DNA of 44,615 nt from Emticicia agri (GTDB taxonomy: Bacteria > Bacteroidota > Bacteroidia > Cytophagales > Spirosomataceae): contig NZ_SEWF01000045.1 of assembly GCF_004168285.1 (NCBI RefSeq), forward strand, positions 1-44,615, in the 5' to 3' direction. Positions 9,164 through 19,200 of this stretch are shown here, one piece after another. The notes beneath the pieces were generated by a model, which saw only the letters and a list, made by a program, of their open reading frames with translations, did no database searches and was not told the origin of the DNA. Numbering within the stretch: the stretch's first letter is position 1; each line of letters begins with the position of its first letter. The position numbers were made by a program, and so were the translations under genes.

Positions 9164-10045
9164 CTATTTAAATTCATTAATAATAGAAGCATCAATCCAG
9201 AAAATATCAAAATTCCCATTTCTATTACTTCCAAAAAACAGGTATTTCCCATCAGGAGACACTCTGGCAAATCGTTCTGAGAAGGCAGTATTTATTTTTG
9301 AACCCATATTAACCGGCTCTGACCATTCATCATTCTTTTTAAATGAAATATACAAATCAATGCTGTTTTCAATACCATCATTTCTTTTTGATTCAAAAAT
9401 CATGTATTCTTCGTTCGGGTGAATGTACGGACCATCTTCATAGTTTTTTGTATTAGTCGGTAAAGAGGAGGGTTGTTTATCTCCGTTTTTTAAAGAAAAT
9501 ATATTCCAGTCAGGTGAGCGATGAGGACCATAGGTAAAATAAACACTTCCATCGGCAGCAACACTATTACCATAAATACCTTCATAAGATTTCAGATTTT
9601 CTACTAACTTCGGGATTCCCCATTTATCACCTTTTAAGGACACATACCAGAGCCGATTACCTTTGGCTAAGGTGTCGGCTTTGTTAATCTTTTTATTAGA
9701 ACTAAAAAACAGGGTTTTACCATCTACGCTAAAATTCGGAAATGAAAAGTCTGCTAAACTATCGCAAAAGCCCGGTATTTCTGGATTAGACCATTGTCCG
9801 TTTGTATAATTGAGTTCTAACATCTGCATTCGATAAGAAGGCATTTTCATTACTGCCCAAAGTACTTTTTTACCATCGGGCGAAAAAGCAGGTGCTGAAT
9901 GCTCAATTCGTTCAGTACTCATTATGCCATTTCCAAATACTTTAGCTACTCGTTTGGGTGGTACCTCATTCAAATAATTGACAGGTAAGTTTTTCTGTGC
10001 AAAAAGCAGATTTGAGAACAAAATATACATAGGTAATAATCTCAT
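9164..10045 (-). CDS. Exported TolB-like PD40 beta-propeller protein
   Basis: A 293-residue protein with a signal peptide (MRLLPMYILFSNLLFAQ). The rest is a run of PD40/WD40-like blades; clear ones read APAFSPDGKKVLWA, FPNFSVDGKTLFFSSN, SVAADGSVYFTYG, PYIHPNEEYMIFESKRN and RVSPDGKYLFFGSNRNGNFDIFWID. These propellers generally bind proteins or cell-wall components in the periplasm. The ATG overlaps, in an ATGA, a TGA that would be the natural stop of the broken upstream DUF4369 gene, so the two were once translationally coupled. Confidence 0.85.
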   Translation of the reverse strand: MRLLPMYILFSNLLFAQKNLPVNYLNEVPPKRVAKVFGNGIMSTERIEHSAPAFSPDGKKVLWAVMKMPSYRMQMLELNYTNGQWSNPEIPGFCDSLADFSFPNFSVDGKTLFFSSNKKINKADTLAKGNRLWYVSLKGDKWGIPKLVENLKSYEGIYGNSVAADGSVYFTYGPHRSPDWNIFSLKNGDKQPSSLPTNTKNYEDGPYIHPNEEYMIFESKRNDGIENSIDLYISFKKNDEWSEPVNMGSKINTAFSERFARVSPDGKYLFFGSNRNGNFDIFWIDASIINEFK

Positions 10046-10720
10046 CGGTTCAGGTTTTCCTTTTGATACTGGTTATAAAATTTTTGCCCGGAATGGCTTT
10101 ACTGAATTTTAGGAAACAGTAGACTATACAGGCTATACATTTTGGCTAATCTTTCTTTCCCGATGTTTCGGATAGAGCCAAGGTAATAGCCACAAGCATA
10201 CGAATCAGGGTTATTGACGAATATAGTTCTGATGTTTCCATAGGCTTCATTCATTTCACGGCTCTTTACTTTTTTCAGGTTATTAATAGAAGTTGTATCG
10301 TTGGCTTTCAGCCTGTTTTGCATCTGTTTTACCTCATCTGGAGTTAAATGCCCCTTTTCGGCGCTTAAAAGCTTCTGGTACAATTCATGTGCAGGTGCTC
10401 CTTAATAATGGTTTTTACTATTTTATTGGTCTCTTCATTCAATTCAATCTCTATAGATGTATTGCCACTTTCAATAAAACTGGCAAGCGGAATTTTTTCT
10501 TTGAATCCTGAAAGTAGCAGAGCTGAGGCTCACCAATGCTACTTTTAATTCTGAATTTACCTCCGGTTATCTGGGTACTTGCCAGCGTATCCTGCGCAGA
10601 GGTAATCAGTAAAACAGTCTGATTTTCAGCACCGTTGATTTTTCCTTTAACCTGAAAATTTAACTGAGCAATGGCCGGAAATGAAAAACAGAGTAAAGTA
10701 ATAAGTTTTATAATGTTCAT
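10042..10720 (-). pseudogene. Broken DUF4369-domain exported protein gene (two frameshifts and an internal stop)
   Basis: Read in three pieces this is one gene. Piece 1 (from 10720) is a signal peptide and the start of a DUF4369 domain (FQVKGKINGAENQTVLLI) up to a run of six A near 10500. After a -1 shift the domain continues as IPLASFIESGNTSIEIEL to KTII near 10402. A second -1 shift gives GAPAHELYQKLLSAEKG and the helical part to FPKIQ, then TAA at 10099-10101. Beyond this stop the same frame stays open for 18 more codons (SHSGQKFYNQYQKENLNR) and ends in TGA at 10042-10044, which forms an ATGA overlap with the next gene. The intact protein would be about 226 residues and lacks the thioredoxin domain often fused to DUF4369. 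The two indels sit in A/T-rich runs, so sequencing error is possible for them but less so for the in-frame stop. Confidence 0.8.
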
Positions 10721-10766
10721 AATTTTTTGTTATAAAAGAGACAACACGTTCTGTACTATTTTTCTA

Positions 10767-12194
10767 TTAATCTTTAGTTCTGGCAAAACGGCTGCCATAG
10801 GCCAGTGACCTCATGCCACCTGACCACGCACCAAACGTACGATTGGCAAGCGTAGCATTAGGGTTTAAATCACCAATCAATTGGTCGTGGTGATAATAAC
10901 CCCCACCTCTGAAACCAAAACCTGATGTTTCGGTACACCCCACAGGCCAGTCTGTATTGTTGGCAAATCCATATTTAAGTAATCCGTCACCATGCGTGCC
11001 TTTAAATGCACGCCCAGTTGAATCGCCAATAGTAATTACCCGTTCCCAGACACTACCAGATAAATCCATTACCCAATAATAAGAGGCACCAAATTCTTCT
11101 TTATTGGTATTGCTTAGAGTACTTTCTTCTACCCCATTGGCAAACACAAGTTCATCTTGCTTATTGACATACCGAATCAGTTTTTCTTTTGAAGAAGTAT
11201 TCCACGGAAATTCACGATTGACGGGTTTCAAAGGCCCTCTGCAGGCTTTTTCATACTCTAATTCTGTATAAGGCCGCAAGGCTGCCCAGTCAGCATAAGC
11301 CATCGCATCGTCCCAACTGATGAAATTGGCAGGGCGGTCAGGTGATTTCGCCAGATAAACGTTGTCTTTCAGGGAAATAGAACCTCTGTATGCTTCATAA
11401 TCTTTACCACCAAAATTGGCTCTTTGAAATGAAGATGTAACTGAAATACAATTGAGAAAATCGGCGTATTGCCCTTGTGTGAGTTCGTATTTCATCAGGT
11501 AAAACGCCTGAAAACCTTTTGGAAAAGCCTTTGGAATAACTCCTGTCTGGTCGCCATTGTAAATTTTTGTTTTTGAATGGTAATAGAGCGACCCGGCATC
11601 AGGACTTACTTTTATCTCCTCTGTTTCAGCATTTACCGGAAAAAGCCCTTTAAATTCGCCCTTACCTCCCGATAAAAAAAAAGTAAAATTTGTTTTCAGC
11701 AAGGTAGTATCGGCCTCTCCTAAAGTAAATTTTCCCTGTGGAATACTCACCATTTCTAACCCATAAGCGGCAAAGGTTTTTTCGTATAAATTGCCTTCTG
11801 TGTTTTCAAGAGCAATCGAAATCCTCCAGCTGATATTACCACGGTGAGATTTGGCAGGCATAATAAATAACCCCATATGGTCTTTTGCTACTTCAAAAAT
11901 CGGCTCAGGGCTCCCTGCTAACTGATTTTTTATCAGTCTATGCCCATTGGCTTCAACTTTTACATGATTATAGGTATTGTTATCGGTATAGGGATTAGGC
12001 ATTAGCTTGAAAAACAACCAGACAGCATCGTGGTTATTTTCATTTCTCCAGGCGTTTTTCCACGATACCTGCAATTGTGCATAGAGTTTATTGTTTTCTC
12101 TTTGCCATTGCACTTGCTCAATTTTTAAATCAGATGCCGTTGCTTTATAAACCGTGATAAAAGAAATCACACATACAATTGTAAGCTTTTTCAT
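10767..12194 (-). CDS. Exported FGE/SUMF1-like protein without the catalytic cysteines
   Basis: A 475-residue protein with a signal peptide (KKLTIVCVISFITVYKATA). An N-terminal beta-rich domain (about 22-145) precedes a formylglycine-generating-enzyme-like domain (about 148-470). The latter shows the family marks MVSIPQGKFTLGE, FYLMKYELTQGQYADFLN, FISWDDAMAYADWAALRPYTELEYEKACRG, DLSGSVWERV, GFRGGGYYHH and a final YGSRFARTKD. Active FGEs carry two cysteines near the C-terminus, in the region of the 'GFR' strand; none is seen there, so sulfatase activation is unlikely and a binding or other role (as in EgtB-like and phage relatives) fits better. It is in the operon, 46 bp before the DUF4369 pseudogene and 55 bp after the first gene. 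Confidence 0.85.
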   Translation of the reverse strand: MKKLTIVCVISFITVYKATASDLKIEQVQWQRENNKLYAQLQVSWKNAWRNENNHDAVWLFFKLMPNPYTDNNTYNHVKVEANGHRLIKNQLAGSPEPIFEVAKDHMGLFIMPAKSHRGNISWRISIALENTEGNLYEKTFAAYGLEMVSIPQGKFTLGEADTTLLKTNFTFFLSGGKGEFKGLFPVNAETEEIKVSPDAGSLYYHSKTKIYNGDQTGVIPKAFPKGFQAFYLMKYELTQGQYADFLNCISVTSSFQRANFGGKDYEAYRGSISLKDNVYLAKSPDRPANFISWDDAMAYADWAALRPYTELEYEKACRGPLKPVNREFPWNTSSKEKLIRYVNKQDELVFANGVEESTLSNTNKEEFGASYYWVMDLSGSVWERVITIGDSTGRAFKGTHGDGLLKYGFANNTDWPVGCTETSGFGFRGGGYYHHDQLIGDLNPNATLANRTFGAWSGGMRSLAYGSRFARTKD

Positions 12195-12249
12195 AATTTT
12201 AGTTGACTCTTTAAGGTTGAACTCGGGTTAGCTTAACAGGTTTGTAGCA

Positions 12250-13125
12250 TTATGACATCCCGATTACATCTAATATTATTTTCCATGTGCTACTATCTTC
12301 TTTTTTCCAGATTCTGATATAATTGGCATTAATTATCCGTCCGCCCGGAAGTTTTACAGCTACTTTGCCATAAGTATAAGCCATATCGGCCGCCGCTGAC
12401 ACTTCAGCATTCAGGTAACTGAAAGAGAAATTTTTATCGCCCTCCTGATATTGCCGGATTTCATTTAGTCCGATAACCGGAGCTTCATTAGGTCGATGGA
12501 TTCTACCCTCGGTTGAATAATACGTGGGCGTAAATGAAGCCGATTGCTGATTTAGTTCGGCGATGTACTTTTTATCTAAAGCTATCAGAGCGGCTTGCTC
12601 CTGCGTTTTATCCACCTTTGCCGATAGCTTTTTTAAAGGCATTTTTGCATGGGCTACTTCCTCTGTTCTGCTGAAATTGGTCTTATAGGAAGTTCCTAAA
12701 TCTACCAGATTTTTCCACTCACCGTTCGGTTGTTTCTGCCAGACTGATGAAAAAAATCCGGTAGCAGTAGGTACCGAGTCAGTCTTTGAAGTAAAGTATT
12801 GCCACGGGCCATAGGTATAGCCTAAATCATCTGAAGAAGCCATATCAGCAAACACAGGCCACCAAGATAGCCAATCGTTTGATTCAGTATCGGGCAATGC
12901 TTCAAACAATTGAATGGCATTCATGGCTTCGCCTTTCTGGAATTTTATACCATTACGTGCCATAAATTTCAGAAATGCCTGTTTTGTATTGGTCTTTTGG
13001 GCGTAGGCAGCAAAGGCTCTTTCAGCCTTAACCATCTCCTGCCAGCTTGTCTCAGATTTATGCTGGGCAAAACATCCGGCTGACAAAAAAGCCAAAGCAA
13101 GCCAAAGAAATCTTGTAACTTTCAT
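12250..13125 (-). CDS. Exported protein with NTF2/SnoaL-like (DUF4440-type) domains
   Basis: A 291-residue protein, first gene of the seven-gene operon. The N-terminus is a signal peptide (MKVTRFLWLALAFLSAG); Cys18 could be lipidated but the lipobox is weak (S-A-G-C). Two NTF2-like units seem present: about residues 25-150 (WQEMVKAERAFAAYAQKTNTKQAF, DLGYTYGPWQYF, WKNLVDLG) and 175-290 (LIALDKKYIAELNQQ, MAYTYGKVAVKLPGG, NYIRIWKKEDSSTWKIILDV). The internal similarity suggests a tandem duplication. Function is unknown; such domains bind small molecules or act as simple enzymes. Confidence 0.8.
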   Translation of the reverse strand: MKVTRFLWLALAFLSAGCFAQHKSETSWQEMVKAERAFAAYAQKTNTKQAFLKFMARNGIKFQKGEAMNAIQLFEALPDTESNDWLSWWPVFADMASSDDLGYTYGPWQYFTSKTDSVPTATGFFSSVWQKQPNGEWKNLVDLGTSYKTNFSRTEEVAHAKMPLKKLSAKVDKTQEQAALIALDKKYIAELNQQSASFTPTYYSTEGRIHRPNEAPVIGLNEIRQYQEGDKNFSFSYLNAEVSAAADMAYTYGKVAVKLPGGRIINANYIRIWKKEDSSTWKIILDVIGMS

Positions 13126-13260
13126 TCAAATCAGATTTAATAATCACAAATTAAAGTATTAAAAAGTGTGGAAAATTGTAAAAAATCGAAATCAGGAATT
13201 TTATTATAGAGAGAGTCGAGTGGACTACAGGTTTTTCATTGAACTTATCAAACATTATTT

Positions 13261-13296
13261 TCACCGAATGAAACGGCGGGCCGTTTCATTCGGTGA
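13261..13296 (-). terminator. Strong hairpin directly after the AraC gene
   Basis: A perfect 16-bp stem (13261-13276 with 13281-13296) and 4-nt loop, starting 3 nt past the stop of the minus-strand AraC gene. No immediate T run follows on either strand, so it is either an unusual terminator or an mRNA 3'-end stabiliser. Confidence 0.65.
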
Positions 13297-13299
13297 CAC

Positions 13300-14142
13300 T
13301 TAAGAGATTTTAGACAAGTTCATTGACAACAAATTAATGTCAAACAGTTTAGAAGTATCTTTCAGCAGGTTTTTGGGCGTAAAATGCGCAACGTTTTTAA
13401 ATTCTTTAATAAAATGCGACTGGTCGTAATAATTGGTTTCGCAACTGAGGCGGGTCAGGCTTAATAGATTATTTTCTTTAAATTTCAGCAGAAAGCTGTT
13501 TAAACGACATATTTTGGCATACTCTTTAGGGGTTAGCCCTACTGAAAGTTTAAATTTACTTTCTAAGGTTTTATCCGAAACTCCTGATTTTTCCACAAGT
13601 GTGCTTATTTTTATGTCTCCGTTTCTTACCGTTATTTCTTGTATGGCCTTATTTATTAAATTACTGGCGGGTATATCTCTCAGGTTTTTACACAAAAAAT
13701 CGGTAATGACTGCTATTTTTTCATGGATACATACCGCTTCTCTTACACGGTCTTCTATCAGGTAATCTTTATTGGCAAAAACCTGATTTACCGGCACCTG
13801 CATTTCGCTCAGTTCATGGGCAGGAATACGGCTAAAGGCCGAAAAACCCGTAGGTGTAAAACGAATACCTACCACATAATTGTTAGGAGATAGCTCTAAG
13901 ACTATTACCTTTTTCATTTGTCCAATTACCACAGGCGTGGCTACCGAATCGTGTTTACCTCCTGTTTCCAGACTTTTTCTATGATAGGTAGTACCGAGGT
14001 TAAATATCAGCTCTATGGTTCCGTTCGGAAACCAGTATTTATGACAGTTACCCCTCGAATAACTTGTTCTATCGGCCCATATGCCTGACACATAAGGTTT
14101 TAAAACTGCTGGGATTGGAAATTCCTGGTAGCTCATCTTCAA
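13300..14142 (-). CDS. AraC-family transcriptional regulator
   Basis: A 280-residue regulator. The N-terminal beta domain (about 1-150, DUF6597-like: FPIPAVLKPYVSGIWADRT, CHKYWFPNGTIELIFNLG, VVGIRFTPTGFSAF) probably senses a ligand. The C-terminal AraC DNA-binding domain (about 165-260) has two HTH units: KISTLVEKSGVSDKTLESKFKLSVGLTPKEYAK and LTRLSCETNYYDQSHFIKEFKNVAHFTPKN. Its targets are not visible. It lies 95 bp after the DUF2911 gene on the same strand and upstream of the seven-gene operon, separated from it by a large hairpin, so it could control either. Confidence 0.9.
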   Translation of the reverse strand: MKMSYQEFPIPAVLKPYVSGIWADRTSYSRGNCHKYWFPNGTIELIFNLGTTYHRKSLETGGKHDSVATPVVIGQMKKVIVLELSPNNYVVGIRFTPTGFSAFSRIPAHELSEMQVPVNQVFANKDYLIEDRVREAVCIHEKIAVITDFLCKNLRDIPASNLINKAIQEITVRNGDIKISTLVEKSGVSDKTLESKFKLSVGLTPKEYAKICRLNSFLLKFKENNLLSLTRLSCETNYYDQSHFIKEFKNVAHFTPKNLLKDTSKLFDINLLSMNLSKIS

Positions 14143-14237
14143 ATAACTTTTTCATAAAACAAGATGAATTTAGCAATTATACTCCAAGAAATCTCTGACA
14201 ATGTGTTTTAAATTTTGTTAAATTGATTTGTTCACTT

Positions 14238-15350
14238 TCACTGTCTCGTCAGTGGCTTTCCTGATTTAATATCTGTCAGCATTTCTTCAAAATAGGCTTT
14301 TGTGTTTTCGTCTTTGGCTATGGCTTTACCTTTTTCAGCATACTTTATGGCTTCTGTTAGGTTGTTGTTAAAATAATAGCCTTTTGTCATACCCAGACAG
14401 GTATATATATCATCAGGGTGTTTTTCAAAATTTAGTCTGAAAACAGTTAAAGCCTCCTTGTCTTTTTTCATACGTAAAAGACTATTGCCATACGTATTGA
14501 GTTGCAGCATAGTAGCCATCGGAAATGCTTTTTTCAGCACAGAGTCTGCCTTGGTAGTTTGTCCGTTTTTTTCTAACAGCCCTGCATAAGTAGAAAGGGT
14601 AAGAAAATTGGCCTCACCAAAGTAAGTATTAATTGAGCTTTCAGCCCACGATAATCCCTCTTTTAGATTGATATTATTGACTAAACAAAAATTGGCGGCT
14701 GCATACATATTCTGCCAGTATCGGTAGAAATTACCATTATTAAATTCTCTTTTATAGGCTTCAAGCCGTTGTTTATTCAAATCCACTGATACTTTGAACG
14801 GGATTCTGGCATACTCCCATGCCAGTGTAATGGTAGCTTCCTGGTCGCTTTGGTTCGAAAACTCGTATTTCAGTCTTTCTACAGATTCTTTTTCATACCC
14901 TACCGCTACATCTACCCGTAAAGCATCATCTTTGGGTTCGTAATAAAAGCTACCCCAGGCATTATTATTTTTTGAGAAAATCAGAGTGGCTTTTTCTTTA
15001 CCCATAGCTACAAAAAAACCGTATTTTCCTGCAGGTAAACTTTTGCCCTCAATAAATACTTCAGTGTCAAATTCAAAGGTAGTATTTTCGTTGGCACCTG
15101 CTCTCCATGGAGCGGCCTTCGAAGTACCATAGTCATAGTCTGCAAAACCATAAGGTACTACAGCACCCCAGATTTTATTTTCACGACCCTTTACTGCAGG
15201 TCGGTCATAATTAACAGACACTTTTGTTATGCCTATTATTTCAGAGACAGAGGCTTTTTTGTTACCTCCGGCTATGGGTTGCGTAATTGGCTGTGCAAAG
15301 CTATGGCAAGCACACAAAGTGCAGCCCAATAAAAGTAGTAGTTTTTTCAT
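14238..15350 (-). CDS. Exported DUF2911 protein with TPR region
   Basis: A 370-residue protein. Signal peptide (MKKLLLLLGCTLCACHSFAQ), then a DUF2911 beta domain (about 30-165) with the family motifs VSVNYDRPAVKGR, KIWGAVVPYG, PWRAGANENTTFEFD, LPAGKYGFFVAMG and AWGSFYYEP. The C-terminal half (about 185-365) is helical with TPR-like repeats (KADSVLKKAFPMA, ALTVFRLNFEKHPDDIYTCLGMTKGYYFNNNLTEAIKYAEKG as several adjacent units). Function of DUF2911 is not established. The upstream 250 bp (15351-15600) hold no gene and separate it from the LuxR-type regulator. Confidence 0.9.
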   Translation of the reverse strand: MKKLLLLLGCTLCACHSFAQPITQPIAGGNKKASVSEIIGITKVSVNYDRPAVKGRENKIWGAVVPYGFADYDYGTSKAAPWRAGANENTTFEFDTEVFIEGKSLPAGKYGFFVAMGKEKATLIFSKNNNAWGSFYYEPKDDALRVDVAVGYEKESVERLKYEFSNQSDQEATITLAWEYARIPFKVSVDLNKQRLEAYKREFNNGNFYRYWQNMYAAANFCLVNNINLKEGLSWAESSINTYFGEANFLTLSTYAGLLEKNGQTTKADSVLKKAFPMATMLQLNTYGNSLLRMKKDKEALTVFRLNFEKHPDDIYTCLGMTKGYYFNNNLTEAIKYAEKGKAIAKDENTKAYFEEMLTDIKSGKPLTRQ

Positions 15351-15600
15351 AGTATTAGATTTTTAGAACAAATGTAGATTTTGGGATAAGATTGACCCTA
15401 TCAAAAGCTTTCCAAGTTTGTGCAAGTTCTTTCAAAACGCTATCCAGATATAACTTCTTCAGTTATTCTGACCTTTTTCAATTTTTAAACCTTAAAAAAT
15501 TGAGGGAAATTCATTTGAATAAAAAGAGACCAGGACTGAGCAGTTTCTCAATGTCATGGTCTCTACAATTTACCAAATCTACTTTATTATCTTCATACAC

Positions 15601-16239
15601 TTATATCAATTTCTCCTTCATGGCCTTTTCAATAGCTTCGGCTTTTGAGTGTACTTCCAGTTTCCAGTAAATATTCTTGATATGGGTTCTTACGGTTTCT
15701 TTATCAATAAACAACCCTTCGGCTATATTGCTGTAACTTTTTCCTCTTGAAAGCAACTCCAATACCTCTGTTTCTCTCGACGATAAAGGTGAATTATGAT
15801 TTTTCTGAAACGAGGCCACTACCAGTCGGGCAATATTGGTACTCATGGGTGCTCCGCCACCCATAATCTCCCTGATAGCCTCAATTAATCGTTGAGACGG
15901 CATATTTTTAGTCAGGTACCCCCCTGCTCCGGCACATAAAGCTTTGAACACCAAATCATCGTTTTCATAGACTGTTACTACAATAATCTGTGCATGCGGA
16001 TATATCTTTTTTGTGCGTTCTATGCCTTCTATGCCATTCATACCCGGCAGCTCAATATCCATCAATACCACATTAGGTTTATCGTTCTGCACGTTTTTCA
16101 GAAAATCCTCGCAGTTATTATAGGCGCTTACCACCTTAAATCCCTGATTTTCGTTCAAAAGCATCACAAATCCTTCCCGAATAATATTATCATCTTCTAC
16201 CAGGCAGATTTTGATAAGGTTTGTATTTTGGTAGCTCAT
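15601..16239 (-). CDS. NarL/LuxR-type response regulator
   Basis: A 212-residue two-domain regulator: receiver (about 8-128) with acidic E15-D16-D17, phospho-acceptor D61 in VVLMDIELPG and the lysine in GYLTKNMP, then a LuxR-type HTH (about 145-210) with SSRETEVLELLSRGKSYSNIAEGL and the recognition-helix stretch KETVRTHIKNIYWKLEVHSKAEAI. Its ATG overlaps the stop of the upstream sensor kinase in an ATGA, so the two are translated together and form a cognate pair. It likely controls genes responding to the sensor's extracellular ligand. Confidence 0.95.
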   Translation of the reverse strand: MSYQNTNLIKICLVEDDNIIREGFVMLLNENQGFKVVSAYNNCEDFLKNVQNDKPNVVLMDIELPGMNGIEGIERTKKIYPHAQIIVVTVYENDDLVFKALCAGAGGYLTKNMPSQRLIEAIREIMGGGAPMSTNIARLVVASFQKNHNSPLSSRETEVLELLSRGKSYSNIAEGLFIDKETVRTHIKNIYWKLEVHSKAEAIEKAMKEKLI

Positions 16240-19200
16240 TTTTTTATTTTGTTGATGACCAGCTTCACTGTTGTTCCTTCGTTATTTTTTGAAATTATTT
16301 CTACCTCTGCCCCTATTTTCTCGGCACGGCTGCGGATATTCCCCAGTCCGTTGCCATTATTTGGTTTATTGGCCTGAATACCTATGCCATTATCCTGCCA
16401 GCATATCATCAGCTTTTTATTTTCTACCTTAAAGTTCAGTTTTACTTCGGTAGCATTGGCGTGTTTCAGGGTATTCATAATGGCTTCTTTAAAAAGCATC
16501 ACCAGATGTCGGCTTGCACCCATTGGCAATTTGATGGCTTCAAAGTCTTCCGAAATCCCCTCGCAAACAAATCTTATATCTCGTTTATCTAAAATCTCAT
16601 CACAAAAATCCTTGATTCTGATGGCAATCTCAAACATATTGTCATGTTCGGGATTAATCGCCCAGATAAAATCTTTCGTTCCCTGATACAATCGTCCGGC
16701 ATTATCACCTATTTTAGATAGCAACACCAGTGCTTCTTCACTTTCCGATTTTTTCAGTTTATTCTTGATTAATTCGGTCAGGAGCGAAATACGGGTGAGC
16801 GAGTTACCAAACTCATCGTGCATATCCTGTGCCGCAATTTTTCTTACCCGTTCGTTTTCTTCCAGTTTCACCCGTTCAATCTCTAAAACCCGGTTTATGC
16901 GTACCCGGTAAAAAGTCATCACCATTGTACCCAGCACTACAAACGAAAGCAGATAAAACCACCAACGTTGCCAGAAAGGCGGCGCAATCGAAATTGGAAT
17001 AGTCAGAATATCTTTTTCATTCCAGTAGCCCTGATTATTGGCGCTTTTTACTTTCAGTTTATACTCGCCTGCCCGCAGATTTGTAAAATTGATATAACGA
17101 CGGGTACCGTAATAAATCCAGTCTTTATCAAAATTCTCTAACTTATAGGCTATTTGGTTTTTTTCAGGGTTTGTAAAATCGAGCGAAGCAAAACGGAAGG
17201 CAAAGAAATTTTCGTCATAATTCAGCTTTATCTTTCCGTCTTTCATCAACAGGCTATCTAAATTCTGTTCTTTTTCAAACTTCATGAAAGAGGTAATCAC
17301 TGTTTTTGGCAAATGGCGGTTAGTGGTCATTTGCAACGGATGAAAACTCACAAAAACCCCTAAGCCACCAAAAAAAATCTCACCCGATTTAGTCTGAAAA
17401 TAAGCCCCTGAATTAAACTCCCTGTTCGACAGGCCGTCGTCAGAAGAATAATTCTGAAATGTTTTAGTTTTGGGGTCAAAACAAGAGATTCCGTTGTTGG
17501 TACTCATCCATATTCGGCCTTTGGCATCAGCCAGTGTCGAATACACAAAGCTGTTGGGCAGCCCATCTTTTTCGGTATAGTGTACAAAACGCTCTTTGCC
17601 CTTCTCTACCACCAGTTTGCTCAATCCTTTCGGGCTTCCTACCCATATCTGGTTATTTTTATCAAACAATATCGATAGTATCAGGTCATTAATCAGGCTA
17701 TTGGGCTGATTAGGGTCATTGGCATAGGTCTTGAATGTCTCTTTGGCCGGATTAAACTTTATCAGTCCATTATACGTCCCTATCCACAGATTCCCCTGGT
17801 TATCTTCTTTCAATGCGCCTACCGAGAGCATCACGCCCTCGGGTGTCTGGTCGTAGCGTTTCATTTTATTGCCTTCAATATGCAAGAGGTACCCTCCGGT
17901 TCCTATCCAGATTGAATGATTCCGGTCTTCTAAAAAGTGCATCACCGACGGTTCTCTGCCTTTTATTTTCGGAATCGGGAAATTATAAAACTTATCTGCC
18001 GCCCTATTGTACCTGAAAACCCCCTCGTTGCTGCCAACCCACAGGTTTTTACCCGAGTCTTCAAAAATAACCTGATGTGAGTTCATCCGGTTATTGGTGG
18101 TACTAAAAATATACTTTTTGTACCGGGATGTATGCGAATTTATCTTAAACAACCCTTCGTATGTACCCACCCATATATCGCCATAACTATCTTTACATAT
18201 CCCGAAAACCGAAGTAGCCGCCATAGAGTTTTCTCTGGCAAGCACCTTGTCCCACTGCTTGAAACTGTTTTTTGAGTGGCTGAACAAATGCACGCCTGCC
18301 TCTCGGGTACCTATCCAGACAATATCCTCGTTGGCTTCTTTTCCTTCATAAATCGAGAAAATGGCACTACTTTTCAGCCCTTTTTTACTCAGGGCATCTT
18401 CTTCAATATGCTCAATCAGTTCAAGTGTATTTTCTCTTACCTGATACCTGAATACCCCTCTGGCAATAGTACCCACCCATATTGTCCCGAACCTGTCAAC
18501 CATCAGTGCCGAGATAAAAACATCAGGCAGAATCAGTTGCTCCGAAAAATCCTGTAACTCGCCTGTTTTAACCTTTAACCTATATAGCTTTTCCTGCGCC
18601 GCTACCCAGATATTGTTCTGTTCGTCGCAGAATATCCGTTGAATCGGGAAGTTCAGTTTTTTGTAAAAATCCTGTGGTGCATTGTTGGCATGTAAAAACT
18701 CAACCTGTTGTTGTTCGGGCTGTTTATCCGGGTTTTTGATAGATACCTTGCTTAATCCTATTTTGGTTGTCAGCCATATTCCGCCATTTTTGTCTTTTAT
18801 CACATAGCCTACTCCATAGCTCCCAAGGCTCTTCTGATTGGTGGAATCGTGCTTGTAATGAATCGCCTTATAAGATTTCCCTTTCGGTACCAGACGCCAC
18901 AACCCGTTGTAGGTACTTACCCATAGCGTTTTCTGGTTGTCTTCTACAATACCCGTAACTACATAGGTATAGTCGGGCTTATTTTTACCAAAAAGGTCGG
19001 TATGCCTTTCAAAATCCTTCGAGATTTTATCAAAACTATTCAGTCCATGCTTGGTTCCTATCCATAGTTTTTCTCCCGAATCCTCATACAGAAAAGTTAT
19101 ATCGTCGTTCGAAAGTGTATTTTTTTCAAAAGGATTATTATAGAAATGCTTCATCTGAGAGCCATCGTAGCGGTTGAGCCCGTTTTGCGTACCAAACCAC

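Noticed and set aside
9154-9270. N-terminal extension of the esterase gene
   Set aside because: It overlaps the end of the upstream propeller gene and hides the signal peptide; the start at 9153 leaves a normal 10-bp gap.
10451-10720. Independent small exported protein of 89 residues
   Set aside because: Its C-terminal tail is out-of-frame sequence; the DUF4369 domain continues in another frame, so it is part of a broken gene.
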